Shown here: in pieces, positions 26,406-35,825 of the stretch
How positions within the stretch are numbered: position 1 is the stretch's first letter
Layout: each line of letters begins with the position of its first letter
Assembly: GCA_030065125.1 (NCBI GenBank)
Contig: JASJDM010000028.1
Location: 1 to 64,000, forward strand
Direction of reading: 5' to 3'
Source of the DNA: Lysobacterales bacterium
GTDB taxonomy: Bacteria; Pseudomonadota; Gammaproteobacteria; Xanthomonadales; SZUA-38
Length of the DNA: 64,000 bases
Program-made: the position numbers and the translations under genes
Notes under the pieces: model-generated
The model's input: the letters and a program-made list of their open reading frames with translations, nothing else
The model's database searches: none
Told to the model about the DNA's origin: nothing

Positions 26406-29180
26406 CTATTCGAAGCCGCTTGCAAACAGCACGGTCGAAGCCGGCGCTTCGGTGCGATAAAGCTCCCGACCCAGCAGACCATCGTCTGCGGAAAAGAAAA
26501 CCGTGTTCTCCAACTGCACCATGTAGCCCGGGTTGCCGTTTAGATCCCCGGGAGCGATGTCGGACAGCCGCCGGGTACCCGAGCGTGTTCCATCGCTTGC
26601 CCAGAGTTCAGTGCCCGAGTCCCTCGACCACCCCCGGAACAGCACCTGTCCGTCGTCAAGCGGCAGGATTTCCACACTGGGCAATAATGGCCTGGCGGCG
26701 CTCGGATCAAACACCGCGTAATCCGGCAACCGCGCCATTACGCCACCGAACGGCAATCCCGATTCGACGCCAGCCGCGATATCTGCGACCTGGTACGTAC
26801 CGGCCTCCGAGCCATCGGAACGCCACAGCTCAATGCCGTCATCAGCGGTCAGTGCAGCGAAGTACAGGCCGGTGCCGGCACTTGTCAGTCCTCTTGGCGT
26901 CGAACCGGCGGGACCGGGGTTGATGTCCCTGACGAGTCGGGTTCCGGCCACTGAGCCATCACTGACCCACAGTTCAGCACCATGGATCGGATCCGTCCCC
27001 ACGAAGAACAGCTGCTGATCGTGTACCGTCAAAAAGTACGGAAAGGTCCCGGAACTGGCAAAGTCCTGCAGCGGGAAAGTACCACCCGACGTTCCGTCAC
27101 TGCGCCAGACACTGGAATCCACGATAAAAAAGACAAGGTCATCCGACGCAACCATCCAGCCGATATTCGCGGAATCTCCAAATTCTTTCACCACGGCGGT
27201 TCCCGCTTCCGTGCCATCACTGGTCCACAGGGCGTCAAATCCGGTATCCGCCTCGCCGGCGTAGTACAGGGCATCGTTGCTGGCGACCAGCTTTGGCCCG
27301 AAACTGTCGGTGAGCTCATAGGGTGTATCAACGACAAACTCTGCTGAATCAACCGCAGGGTCCAAACGATACAGGCCGGCACCCGGGTCCCCCGCGGCCA
27401 TGAAATAGATGACGCCGTCGAGTTCCACGATGGGCCTGCGCCGGCCGTAGTTCATACTGAAATCACCCAGTTCTTCGGACGACAGCGTCACCGCACGCCG
27501 GGTTCCTTCAGAGGTGCCATCGGTGCGCCATAGGTTCACCCTGACGCCTCCGCGGATCTCATCGGTCGTATTGACGAAGAAAAACAGCGTATCCGAAGCC
27601 TGAATGATCGGCAGGCCATTGAGGTGGGTCTGGGCCAGCCCACTGTCAGGCCCCGGCAGTACGTCAGCCAGCAATTCGACGCCAGCGCCATCGCTGGACC
27701 ACAACTCGATTCCGAGGTCCTCGCGATAGGCGGCAAAGACCACCTTGTCATTTACCGTGGCCAGGCTGGCCACCTGGGCATCATCCTGGTCGGGAGAGAC
27801 ATTCACCAGCAGATGAGTGCCCTGGGGTGTACCGTCGCTGGTCCAAAGCTCATTGCCGGTATCAGTTTCGGTGGCTGCGAACAGCAATGAATCTCCAACG
27901 GCGCCGGTGGCGGTCCGGTTGGGCACCATCCCGGACAAGGGGCCGTTGATGTTTGCCACCGGTACGGTACCCGTTGTTGTTCCGTCGGACTTCCACAGCT
28001 CCCGTTCGCCACCGGCATCCTCGGCGTGGAAATACAGCACACCCTGGATAACGATCGGATTGATCGGGATACTGTTGGCGGGTCCCGGGTTGATATCCCG
28101 GAGCAACTGGGTTCCCGCCTCGGTCCCATTGGAGACCCAGAATTCCCGACCAAAGTCCTGGGTGTCCGTTCCCAGCAGGACACGATCTTCCCAGCCCAGC
28201 AGCGGGTAAACCCCGTTGACGTCAGCGATCAATTCGGAAACCCGGCCGTCCGTCCTCCAAAGCTCGGACTCGCCAAATGGGTTGAAGTAAACCCATCCCT
28301 CGTGGGCCAGATATTTCGCGCAACAGGTAGGAGTGGAGTCGCTCACGACATCGTCGAGACGGACCGTCCTGGCCGGGTCACCGGGCACCGTCACCCAGAC
28401 CGCGGACGTGGCCCCGTCGTACGCCTGGAAGATGTATCGATTTTCCAGCACCGCACCCCGGACCAACCCCGGAATGGCGCTGGATGCGCCCGCGTAGATG
28501 TCCTGGACCAGTTCTGGCCGTTCTGAGCCCGCTTTCAGGGTCCAGAGTTCACGCCCGGTCGATTCCGTACCGGCTGCAAAAATCAGGTAGTCCTTTACCA
28601 CCGCCAGCCCGGAGGGGTTCGATCCCGACGGGCCACGCGCCAGGTCCACCACGAGAACCGTGCCCTCGGTGGTGCCGTCGGTTTTCCAGATCTCGGCACC
28701 ATGGTCCGCCGTACTTGCACTGAAATACACATCGCCGTCGAGCAACACAAAGCCATTGGGCTGCCCACTGGATCGACCCGGATTGATGTCCTTGACCAGG
28801 ACGGTGCCCTCGGCGGTGCCGTCCGATCTCCAGAGTTCTGTTCCGCGGGATGGGTCTTCGGCAGAAAACAGCAGCCGGTCTCCCAACCTGATAAAACGAC
28901 CGGGATTGCTGGACCCGGGCCCCGGCATAATGTCCTTGACCTGTTTCGTGCCCGCCGGGGTGCCGTCGGTGCGCCACAGTTCCCTGCCATTCAACCGGTC
29001 TGTAGCGCGAAAAAAGGTGAGATCGTCGTCAAAGGCATAAAAGCCCGCCGGATGGGACGCGGTCACCCGGCCATGGCCCGTATTGACTTCCTCCACCAGC
29101 TCCACTGCGTTCAGGGGCCATGAAGCAATCAGCCAGAGTGCTGCCGCTGCGGTAAATCGTGCGCCACGTTGAAGGATCAT
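26406..29180 (-). CDS. Secreted ELWxxDGT-repeat protein with GFE tail
   Basis: The ATG at 29180 follows AAGGGAG and gives a signal peptide (FTAAAALWLIASWPLNA). The 924-residue protein carries about 15-17 copies of the ELWxxDGTxxGT unit (ELWRTDGTPAGT, ELWKSDGTTTGT, ELWASDGTRSGT and degenerate forms such as EFWVSNGTEAGT), usually followed by a D-I-x-P-G segment. The repeat is found in bacterial surface proteins and resembles hyalin-type modules; it probably folds as stacked beta blades. It ends VLFASGFE, the same tail as the propeller protein. An AT-rich stretch around 29290-29340 is the likely promoter region. Function unknown; adhesion or matrix building is possible. Confidence 0.88.
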   Translation of the reverse strand: MILQRGARFTAAAALWLIASWPLNAVELVEEVNTGHGRVTASHPAGFYAFDDDLTFFRATDRLNGRELWRTDGTPAGTKQVKDIMPGPGSSNPGRFIRLGDRLLFSAEDPSRGTELWRSDGTAEGTVLVKDINPGRSSGQPNGFVLLDGDVYFSASTADHGAEIWKTDGTTEGTVLVVDLARGPSGSNPSGLAVVKDYLIFAAGTESTGRELWTLKAGSERPELVQDIYAGASSAIPGLVRGAVLENRYIFQAYDGATSAVWVTVPGDPARTVRLDDVVSDSTPTCCAKYLAHEGWVYFNPFGESELWRTDGRVSELIADVNGVYPLLGWEDRVLLGTDTQDFGREFWVSNGTEAGTQLLRDINPGPANSIPINPIVIQGVLYFHAEDAGGERELWKSDGTTTGTVPVANINGPLSGMVPNRTATGAVGDSLLFAATETDTGNELWTSDGTPQGTHLLVNVSPDQDDAQVASLATVNDKVVFAAYREDLGIELWSSDGAGVELLADVLPGPDSGLAQTHLNGLPIIQASDTLFFFVNTTDEIRGGVRVNLWRTDGTSEGTRRAVTLSSEELGDFSMNYGRRRPIVELDGVIYFMAAGDPGAGLYRLDPAVDSAEFVVDTPYELTDSFGPKLVASNDALYYAGEADTGFDALWTSDGTEAGTAVVKEFGDSANIGWMVASDDLVFFIVDSSVWRSDGTSGGTFPLQDFASSGTFPYFLTVHDQQLFFVGTDPIHGAELWVSDGSVAGTRLVRDINPGPAGSTPRGLTSAGTGLYFAALTADDGIELWRSDGSEAGTYQVADIAAGVESGLPFGGVMARLPDYAVFDPSAARPLLPSVEILPLDDGQVLFRGWSRDSGTELWASDGTRSGTRRLSDIAPGDLNGNPGYMVQLENTVFFSADDGLLGRELYRTEAPASTVLFASGFE

Positions 29181-29368
29181 CTTGTCGTGCTCCCTTGATT
29201 GATCTGGCAATCAGGATCCGACAAGTCCTGAGAGGAGTCGTGACGAAACTGGGATGATGCCCTTAAGAAACCCGGAAGAAAGCGCAAAGACTATTTAATT
29301 TTCTTTTTTTTCAGACTTTTAAGAGTACATTCTCAAAAACCTGATTAGGTCCAAGCAGCATCTTCAAC

Positions 29369-30343
29369 TCAATCGTCTTCGTAGAGTACACCCTGCAACT
29401 GACCACCCAGTTGGAAGGGTTGGTCCCAGTACACGGCTGGCCATTGGTGGGTGGATGCCTCCAGCATCATCGCTTCAGCGGCACCCAGCGGATAAAAGAT
29501 CACTCGCCCCTGGCTGGATGACGAAAGCGCCGCAAGCTCCGAGCGGATCGCCGACAGTTTCTTCGTTGCCAGCGGCTGGAATCCCGCCGCACCTTCAGCA
29601 GCTTTGCGCGCAACCGCAAGCTCCAGCCATCGGGCAACCCCCTCCTGCCACAGCTGCAGCTCCGCGTAACGCCAGTCAGCGTCAGAAACGAGATCCTGCA
29701 GCCTGCTGCGATACTGCAGGTAACGGCCCAACGCATTGGCGCCCGATTGCCGATCCTCGCTGTCCATGGCGTCCAGCGTATCCAGTGCGGCCTTGCCCAG
29801 CTGTTCGACCACCGCAGCCACGGCTGGGTCTGCGTAAGGAAACGGGTAGTTCAGCATCCACATGCCGCTTTGATCGTCACCCGCCAGGTCGAGTGCCGCC
29901 ACGCCGGGATAGTAACCCGGCATGGCGTACTGCAGCTGATGCAGATGCTCATGCAGCAGTGTCAGCACCCAGTCCATGGCATCACGACCGGTTTGCTCCG
30001 GTGTGCCGACAACAATGGTGGGGATGCCGTCTGACAGCGGAAAACTGGCGAGCCAGTCCGGCGGGTACTGCCGGGACCGCGTCCAGGTCTGGCAGTCTGT
30101 CGCGGGATCGTGACGCCCCGGCTCGAATCCGAGCGCCGATCCATCCCTGCAAAACAGGGTTTCCTGATCACCTTCGACCAGGAGCACGCTGAACGGCTCC
30201 TCGCCGAGTCCCGGCCACACGGCTTCTCCCACGGTCCCGGCCAGGTCCCGCGCCTGGGCGATCAACTGAGCCGGGGTTTTCGCGGATTCAGCCGCCGCTG
30301 CAAAGACATTCAGCCAGAACAGAATCCCCACCAGTTGCTTCAT
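29369..30343 (-). CDS. Exported HExxH protein, putative zinc metallopeptidase
   Basis: I do not recognise the family. The 324-residue protein has signal peptide MKQLVGILFWLNVFAAAAES. Residues about 130-134 (LLHEHLHQLQYAM) are an HExxH zinc-protease motif, and WQEGVARWLELAVA about 100 residues later supplies a Glu in the position expected of a gluzincin third ligand. Two Cys near the N-terminus (FCRDG and TDCQTW) could pair. A periplasmic or secreted peptidase is a reasonable guess. The gene stands alone, leftward, between the repeat-protein gene and the Liv operon. Confidence 0.65.
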   Translation of the reverse strand: MKQLVGILFWLNVFAAAAESAKTPAQLIAQARDLAGTVGEAVWPGLGEEPFSVLLVEGDQETLFCRDGSALGFEPGRHDPATDCQTWTRSRQYPPDWLASFPLSDGIPTIVVGTPEQTGRDAMDWVLTLLHEHLHQLQYAMPGYYPGVAALDLAGDDQSGMWMLNYPFPYADPAVAAVVEQLGKAALDTLDAMDSEDRQSGANALGRYLQYRSRLQDLVSDADWRYAELQLWQEGVARWLELAVARKAAEGAAGFQPLATKKLSAIRSELAALSSSSQGRVIFYPLGAAEAMMLEASTHQWPAVYWDQPFQLGGQLQGVLYEDD

Positions 30344-30419
30344 GTTTCACCCAATTCCGTGCTCCCGGTAAACATAAAGACGCCGCCGCCCGATCAATGG
30401 TCGCAGAGATGACGGGAAC

Positions 30420-30431
30420 ACCAAATTTGGT
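30420..30431. promoter_or_regulatory. Palindrome upstream of the Liv operon
   Basis: ACCAAATTTGGT is a perfect 12-bp palindrome 77 bp before the first permease start, in an otherwise GC-rich divergent intergenic region. It could be an operator for a dimeric repressor, but no regulator gene is adjacent. Confidence 0.35.
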
Positions 30432-30508
30432 TAGGCTGGCGCCCCGAGGGAACGGCGTCATCCAGTCGCAGGGACGCCGGGTCGAACGATAAAGACGAGG
30501 GGTCCCGA

Positions 30509-31384
30509 ATGCTGCCGCTGGCAGACGTAATTCACCTGGCCATCACCGGTCTTGCCCAGGGTTGTGCCTATGGCTTGATTGCCCTGGGATTCGTGCTGGT
30601 TTACAAGGCCACCGAAGTGGTCAATTTTGCCCACGGCGAATTCATGATGCTGGGGGCATTCGCCGTGCTGGCGTTCTCCGAAGGGCTGGGCTGGGGATTC
30701 TGGCCGGCGTTTGTCGCCGGGTGTCTGTCCATTGCCGTGGTGGGCTATCTCATCGACGCCCAGATCATGCGCCGCATTATCGGCCAGTCCAGCGCGAGCA
30801 TCTTCATCCTGACCGTGGCCTTCGGCTTCATCTTCCGCTCCCTGGCGGGAATGATCTGGGGCTGGAATACCCTGTCCCTGAGCACGCCCTTCGACGGCAA
30901 GATCAGCGTGGGCTCCCTGGACATCGCCACTGATCGTATTGCGATTGTGGTGGCCACCATCATCCTGTGCGGGTTGCTCTACCTGTTCTTTTCCAGGACC
31001 CGTTTCGGCATCGCCATGCAGGCCTCGTCCCAGAACCAGCTGGCGGCCTACTACATGGGCATCCCCGTCAAGCGGCTGGTGTCTCTGACCTGGGCCATCG
31101 GCGCCCTGATCGCCGCCGCTGCCGGGGCCCTGCTGGCGCCGGTCACCCAGGTGGACACCACCATCGGCCTGCTGGGTATCAAAGCCCTGGCCGGCGCTAT
31201 CGTGGGCGGCTTCGGCTCCATTCCCGGGGCCCTGCTGGGCTGCCTGCTGATCGGCCTGATCGAGCCATTCGCCGACTACTATTTCCCGGCCATCAAAGGT
31301 GTGTCCGCCTACGTGGTCATGCTGGTGGTGCTGTTTGTTCGACCGGAGGGGCTGGTCGTGCAGACCTTCCAGAAGAAGGTGTAG
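30509..31384 (+). CDS. livH: Branched-chain-type ABC transporter permease (LivH-like)
   Basis: A 291-residue inner-membrane permease of the LivH group. The opening ITGLAQGCAYGLIALGFVLVYKATEVVNFAHGEFMMLGAF is characteristic, as are GMIWGWNTLS and the C-terminal loop IKALAGAIVGGFGSIPGALLGCLLIG that contacts the ATPase. About eight membrane spans are expected. GAGGGG seven bases before the ATG supports the start. It heads a tightly packed seven-gene operon; the next gene begins one base after its stop. Paralogues of this system import branched-chain amino acids, amides, urea or aromatic acids; the neighbouring acyl-CoA ligase favours a carboxylate. Confidence 0.92.
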   Translation: MLPLADVIHLAITGLAQGCAYGLIALGFVLVYKATEVVNFAHGEFMMLGAFAVLAFSEGLGWGFWPAFVAGCLSIAVVGYLIDAQIMRRIIGQSSASIFILTVAFGFIFRSLAGMIWGWNTLSLSTPFDGKISVGSLDIATDRIAIVVATIILCGLLYLFFSRTRFGIAMQASSQNQLAAYYMGIPVKRLVSLTWAIGALIAAAAGALLAPVTQVDTTIGLLGIKALAGAIVGGFGSIPGALLGCLLIGLIEPFADYYFPAIKGVSAYVVMLVVLFVRPEGLVVQTFQKKV

Positions 31385-31385
31385 C

Positions 31386-32462
31386 GTGCAGATACTGTTC
31401 AAGACCCGCTACGAGGACGATATCCGTTTCCTGGCCAAGACCGGCGAAAAGGTTCGCGTCGGCCTGGTCATCGCTTTCCTGCTGCTGGCGCCCGCGTTCC
31501 TGCAGAACTACTACCTGGCTGAACTGGGTTTACTGCTGGTGTATGCCATTGCGGGCATCGGACTCATGATTCTTACCGGCCATACCGGCCAGGTCAGCTT
31601 CGGCCACGCCGCGTTCCTGGGCATTGGCGCCTACGCCCACTCGGTACTGTTATCCCACGGCGTGCCCTTTACCCTCTCCGTCATTCTGACCATTAGCCTT
31701 TGCGGACTGGTTGGCATGGCACTTGGACGATCGGCGTCCAAGATGCACGGTTTCTACCTGGCGGTGGCCACCCTGGCGTTTCTGATACTGGTTGAGACGG
31801 TCCTGGGCGAGTGGTCCAGCGTCACCGGCGGGCACGCGGGATTCGCGGTGCCGGCACTCAAGGTGCTGGGGGTCAATCTCGGCCAGGTCTGGCAGCAGTA
31901 TTACCTGGACCTGAGCTTTACCCTGTTGGTGGTCTGGGCTGCATCCAACCTGTTCCGAACGCCCCTGGGCCGATCCATGGTGGCGGTGCGTGACTCGGAA
32001 CTGTCAGCCCGCAGCCTGGGTGTGAACGTGGAGTGGATCAAGATCCAGGCCTTTGGCATCAGCGCCGCCATCACCGGCCTGGCCGGCGTGCTGCTGGCCC
32101 ATCATCTGACTTACCTCGCGCCGGACGTATTCGGGGTACTGGAATCCCTCAAGCTGATGCTGATGATCGTGGTGGGCGGTCTGGGCAGTATCCTGGGCGC
32201 CATATTTGGCGCCATATTCGTGTCCGTACTGCCGGTACTGCTGAGTTTCCTCAAAGACGTGCTGCCAGCGGCCATTGGCCAGCAGGCGGGCCTGGAGCCC
32301 CTGCTGTTCGGCCTGATCATCGTCGGGGTCATCGTGTTCGAGCCCCTGGGCATTCACGGCCGCTGGCTGAAGCTGCGCTATTTTTTCGAAACTTTCCCGT
32401 ACTACCGCAAAGCTTCATTCGTCCGCCAGAAAAGTTACCTGAAAACGGAGCGGATGCGATGA
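31386..32462 (+). CDS. livM: Branched-chain-type ABC transporter permease (LivM-like)
   Basis: The 358-residue partner permease starts at a GTG one base after the livH stop; no better in-frame start fits the gene junction. LivM hallmarks are GLGLLLVYAIAGIGLMILTGHTGQVSFGHAAFLGIGAY, then FYLAVATLAFLI, and GLSILGAIFGAIFVSVLP-type ATPase loop (GGLGSILGAIFGAIFV). It forms the heterodimeric membrane channel with the LivH-like protein. The C-terminal extension past the last helix (LRYFFETFPYYRKASFVRQKSYLKTERMR) is basic and cytoplasmic. Stop and next start share ATGA. Confidence 0.9.
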   Translation: MQILFKTRYEDDIRFLAKTGEKVRVGLVIAFLLLAPAFLQNYYLAELGLLLVYAIAGIGLMILTGHTGQVSFGHAAFLGIGAYAHSVLLSHGVPFTLSVILTISLCGLVGMALGRSASKMHGFYLAVATLAFLILVETVLGEWSSVTGGHAGFAVPALKVLGVNLGQVWQQYYLDLSFTLLVVWAASNLFRTPLGRSMVAVRDSELSARSLGVNVEWIKIQAFGISAAITGLAGVLLAHHLTYLAPDVFGVLESLKLMLMIVVGGLGSILGAIFGAIFVSVLPVLLSFLKDVLPAAIGQQAGLEPLLFGLIIVGVIVFEPLGIHGRWLKLRYFFETFPYYRKASFVRQKSYLKTERMR

Positions 32463-33232
32463 GCAGCGGCAAGCGCCTGTCGGTGCGCAATCTTTCCATC
32501 GTGTTTGGCGGCGTGCACGCGGTGGAAGACGTGTCCTTCGAGGTGGAGCCCGGCGAGGTGTTTGCCATCATCGGCCCCAACGGGGCGGGCAAGAGCACCA
32601 TCTTCAACCTGATCAGCCGGCTGTACCAGCCGTCGGCCGGTTCCATTCAATACGGTGAACAGGACCTGCTGGAACTCAAGGCCCACCAGGTGGTTCGAAC
32701 CGGCATTGCCCGCACATTCCAGAACATCGAGCTGTTTGAGCAGGCCACGGTGCTGCAGAACCTGCTGGTGGGCCGCCACAGCCACATGAACTTCAACCTG
32801 CTGTCCAGCTTACTGTTCCTGCCGGGCATGCGGGCCCGCGAGCTCAAGCACCGGCGCAAAGTCGAAGACATCATCGACCTGCTGGAAATTGCCCAGTACC
32901 GGGATGCACGCATCGCCGACCTGCCCTACGGCGCCCGCAAAAACGTTGAGCTGGCGCGGGCCCTTTGTGCCGAGCCTTCCCTGCTGCTGCTGGATGAACC
33001 CGCCTCGGGGCTCAACAACGAAGAAACCAACGACGTGTCGTTCTGGCTGGAGGACATCAAGCACGATCTGGGCGTCACCATGGTCATGGTGGAACACGAC
33101 ATGAGCCTGGTGAACCAGGTGGCCGACCGGGTCATGGCCATCAACGACGGCCGTCTGCTGGCCATCGGCACGCCCGACGAGATCCGGGAAAACGCCGAGG
33201 TGCAGAAGGCCTACCTGGGAGTGGCCGCATGA
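32459..33232 (+). CDS. livG: ABC transporter ATPase (LivG-like)
   Basis: A 257-residue nucleotide-binding subunit. Walker A is GPNGAGKST, the ABC signature is the variant LPYGARKNVELARAL instead of LSGGQQ, Walker B is LLLLDEPASGL, and the switch His lies in MVEHDMSLV. The LivG-specific insert (VLQNLLVGRHSHMNF) is present. It would power the LivH/LivM channel together with the LivF-like ATPase. Both ends are ATGA overlaps. Confidence 0.92.
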   Translation: MSSGKRLSVRNLSIVFGGVHAVEDVSFEVEPGEVFAIIGPNGAGKSTIFNLISRLYQPSAGSIQYGEQDLLELKAHQVVRTGIARTFQNIELFEQATVLQNLLVGRHSHMNFNLLSSLLFLPGMRARELKHRRKVEDIIDLLEIAQYRDARIADLPYGARKNVELARALCAEPSLLLLDEPASGLNNEETNDVSFWLEDIKHDLGVTMVMVEHDMSLVNQVADRVMAINDGRLLAIGTPDEIRENAEVQKAYLGVAA

Positions 33233-34002
33233 GCCAGCCCATGCTGGAAATGCGCAATATCGAGACTTTTTACGGACCCATTATGGCCATCCGCGGCGTC
33301 AGTCTGAAGGTGGACGAAGGTGAAATCGTCACCGTGTTGGGCGCCAACGGCGCGGGCAAAACCACCCTGCTCAAAACTGCATGCGGCGCACTGGACAGCC
33401 GCAAGGGACAGGTGCTGTTCCAGGGGCGCGAAATCCAGTGCCGGGATCCGGACTGGGTGGCGCGCCAGGGCATTGCCCACGTTCCCGAAGGCCGGGAGGT
33501 ATTCCCCTTCCTGAGCGTCGCCGAAAACCTGGCCATGGGCGCCTACAACCGCCACGACCGGGACGGGATCGAGCAGGACCTGCAAACCGTCTACGACTAT
33601 TTTCCGGTGCTCAGGCCCATGCGGGAAAAAATGGCCGGCTACCTGTCGGGTGGTCAGCAGCAGATGCTGGCCATCGGCCGCGGGTTCATGTCCCGTCCGC
33701 GACTGCTGATGCTGGACGAACCCTCACTGGGCCTGTCGCCTGCCCTGGTCACCGAGATTTTCGACATCATTACCCGGCTTAACCGTGAACAGGGGCTCAC
33801 CATCCTTCTGGTAGAGCAAAATGCCAACGTGGCGCTGCAGATTTCAGCCCGGGGCTACGTGATGGAGGTCGGCGGCATGGTCATGGACGGGACCAGCCAG
33901 TGGCTGCTGGAAAGCGAAGACATCAAGGAGTTTTACCTGGGCAAAAAAGACGAAGGCGTGCGCGGCCGCCGGCGCTGGAAAAAACGGAAGACCTGGCGAT
34001 GA
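33229..34002 (+). CDS. livF: ABC transporter ATPase (LivF-like)
   Basis: The second ATPase, also 257 residues. Walker A is GANGAGKTT, signature LSGGQQQMLAIGRGFM, Walker B LLMLDEPSLGL, and the switch His position is replaced by the usual LivF VEQN. HVPEGREVFPFLSVAENLAMGAY is the LivF-type helical subdomain. The C-terminus is unusually basic (GRRRWKKRKTWR). Translationally coupled on both sides by ATGA. Confidence 0.92.
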   Translation: MSQPMLEMRNIETFYGPIMAIRGVSLKVDEGEIVTVLGANGAGKTTLLKTACGALDSRKGQVLFQGREIQCRDPDWVARQGIAHVPEGREVFPFLSVAENLAMGAYNRHDRDGIEQDLQTVYDYFPVLRPMREKMAGYLSGGQQQMLAIGRGFMSRPRLLMLDEPSLGLSPALVTEIFDIITRLNREQGLTILLVEQNANVALQISARGYVMEVGGMVMDGTSQWLLESEDIKEFYLGKKDEGVRGRRRWKKRKTWR

Positions 34003-35825
34003 CCGAATCCCACCCGCTCACCATCGTGGACGGCTGCGATACGCTGCCCAAGCTTTTCCTGAAGAAAAGCGTCGAGCGCGGCGACAAAATAGCCATGCGG
34101 GAAAAGGATTTCGGCATCTGGCAGTCCTTCAGCTGGGACGACTACCGCCAGTACGCCCTGGACATTGCCCATGGGCTGCTCGCCCTGGGGCTGCAGCGCG
34201 GCGACGTCATTTCCATCCAGAGCGAGGACTGCAAGGAGTGGCTATTCGCGGACATGGGCGGCGGGCTCTGCGGCGCGGTGGTCAACGGCATCTACCCCAC
34301 TTATCAGCCACCCCAGGTTCAGCACGCCCTGTCGGACTCCAACTGCCGCTTTCTCTTCCTCGAGGACGAAGAGCAGCTGGACAAATACCTGGAAATCGAG
34401 GACCAGCTGCCCCGGGTTGAACAGGTGTTCGTATTCGACTGGAAAGGTCTGCGTGGTTTCGAACACGCCAGGGTGCAGCCCATAGAAAAGCTGTACGAAA
34501 CGGGCCGGGCATACGGGGAGGCCCATCCGGGCCAGGTTGAAGACATCGTCTCCAGGGGCGACCCCGAAGACCTGGCGATCCTGGTCTACACCTCCGGCAC
34601 CACGGGCATGCCCAAGGGCGCCATGCTGCCCCAGCGCTACATCATGTTCCAGATGAGCATCGCGGAATACCTGGAGCAGGTGGGCGAAGACGAGATCCTG
34701 ACCTACCTGCCGCTGTGCCATGTGGCCGAACGCATACTGTCCGCATGGATTCCGGTCGCCATGGGATCCACCATCAACTTCGCTGAAAGCCCGGAGACCG
34801 TCGCGCGAGATCTGCAGGAACTCTCGCCAACATTCGTGTTTGCGGTGCCCCGGGTGTGGGAGAAGTTCTATTCGCGGGTCACCACCGCCATGTCCGAAGC
34901 CACCTGGATTGGACGCAAGGCTTTTCAGTGGGCCACTGCCGTGGGCATGCGACGGGCCGACGCGCTCATCGCCGGCAAATCGCCCGGCGGCCTGCTCGAA
35001 TTCCAGTTCCGCCTGGCGGATGCCCTGGTTTTGAGCAACATCAAGAAACTGCTGGGACTGGATCGAGCCCGCTCACTGGCTTCGGGGGCGGCACCCATCT
35101 CCGAAGCCCTGCTCAAGTGGTACCTGGCCATGGGGCTGCCGATCAAAGAGGCCTATGGGCAGACCGAAACGGGCGTTATCTCATCTACCCTGGAAGACAG
35201 GTATCGCCTCGGCACCGTGGGTGAAGCAGTGCCGGGCGCCGACATCCGCATCGATGATAACGGGGAAATCCTCATCCGCTGCCTGGGACAGTTCCAGGGC
35301 TACCTCAACCTGCCGGACAAGACCGCCGAAACGCTGGTGGACGGCTGGGTTCATACCGGTGACGTGGGTGAACTGGACGAGGAAGGCAATCTCACCATCA
35401 CCGACCGCCTGAAAGACATCATCATCACCGCCGGCGGCAAGAACGTGACGCCCTCCCTGATGGAAAACGAGCTCAAGTTTTCTCCCTATATTTCCGACGC
35501 CGTGGTCATCGGCGACCAGCGGAAGTACCTGACCTGTCTGATCATGATCGACCAGGAAAACGTCGAGCACTACGCGCAGACCCAAGCCATCCCGTTTACC
35601 GATTACCGTTCGCTGTGTAACCGGCCCGAGATTTTGGAGTTGATTCAGGGTGAGGTGGACCGGGTCAACACCGGTTTTTCCCAGGTTGAAAAGGTCAAGA
35701 AATTCCGCTTGATCGACGTGCTGCTCACTGCCGAAGACGAAGAACTCACGCCGACCATGAAACTGAAGCGCAGCTTCGTCAGTCAGAAGTACGGAGAGCT
35801 GATCGAGCATATGTACACCTCATGA
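33999..35825 (+). CDS. AMP-forming long-chain-type acyl-CoA ligase
   Basis: The 608-residue enzyme activates a carboxylic acid to its CoA thioester via an acyl-adenylate. Motifs: VYTSGTTGMPKGAML (P-loop), EAYGQTETG (adenine/AMP binding), WVHTGDVGELDEEGNLTITDRLKD (hinge and ribose Asp) and the C-terminal KNVTPSLMEN region. Length and YLPLCHVAER place it with FadD15/bubblegum-type ligases rather than short acetyl-CoA synthetases. Its position inside a Liv transporter operon, ATGA-coupled to the ATPase before it and the binding protein after it, suggests that the imported substrate is a carboxylate trapped as a CoA ester on entry. The precise acid is unknown. Confidence 0.9.
   Translation: MTESHPLTIVDGCDTLPKLFLKKSVERGDKIAMREKDFGIWQSFSWDDYRQYALDIAHGLLALGLQRGDVISIQSEDCKEWLFADMGGGLCGAVVNGIYPTYQPPQVQHALSDSNCRFLFLEDEEQLDKYLEIEDQLPRVEQVFVFDWKGLRGFEHARVQPIEKLYETGRAYGEAHPGQVEDIVSRGDPEDLAILVYTSGTTGMPKGAMLPQRYIMFQMSIAEYLEQVGEDEILTYLPLCHVAERILSAWIPVAMGSTINFAESPETVARDLQELSPTFVFAVPRVWEKFYSRVTTAMSEATWIGRKAFQWATAVGMRRADALIAGKSPGGLLEFQFRLADALVLSNIKKLLGLDRARSLASGAAPISEALLKWYLAMGLPIKEAYGQTETGVISSTLEDRYRLGTVGEAVPGADIRIDDNGEILIRCLGQFQGYLNLPDKTAETLVDGWVHTGDVGELDEEGNLTITDRLKDIIITAGGKNVTPSLMENELKFSPYISDAVVIGDQRKYLTCLIMIDQENVEHYAQTQAIPFTDYRSLCNRPEILELIQGEVDRVNTGFSQVEKVKKFRLIDVLLTAEDEELTPTMKLKRSFVSQKYGELIEHMYTS

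Noticed and set aside
30458-31402. A 314-codon antisense frame across livH
   Set aside because: Its His/Gln/Gly-rich product has no membrane or domain character; it is the shadow of a conserved permease.
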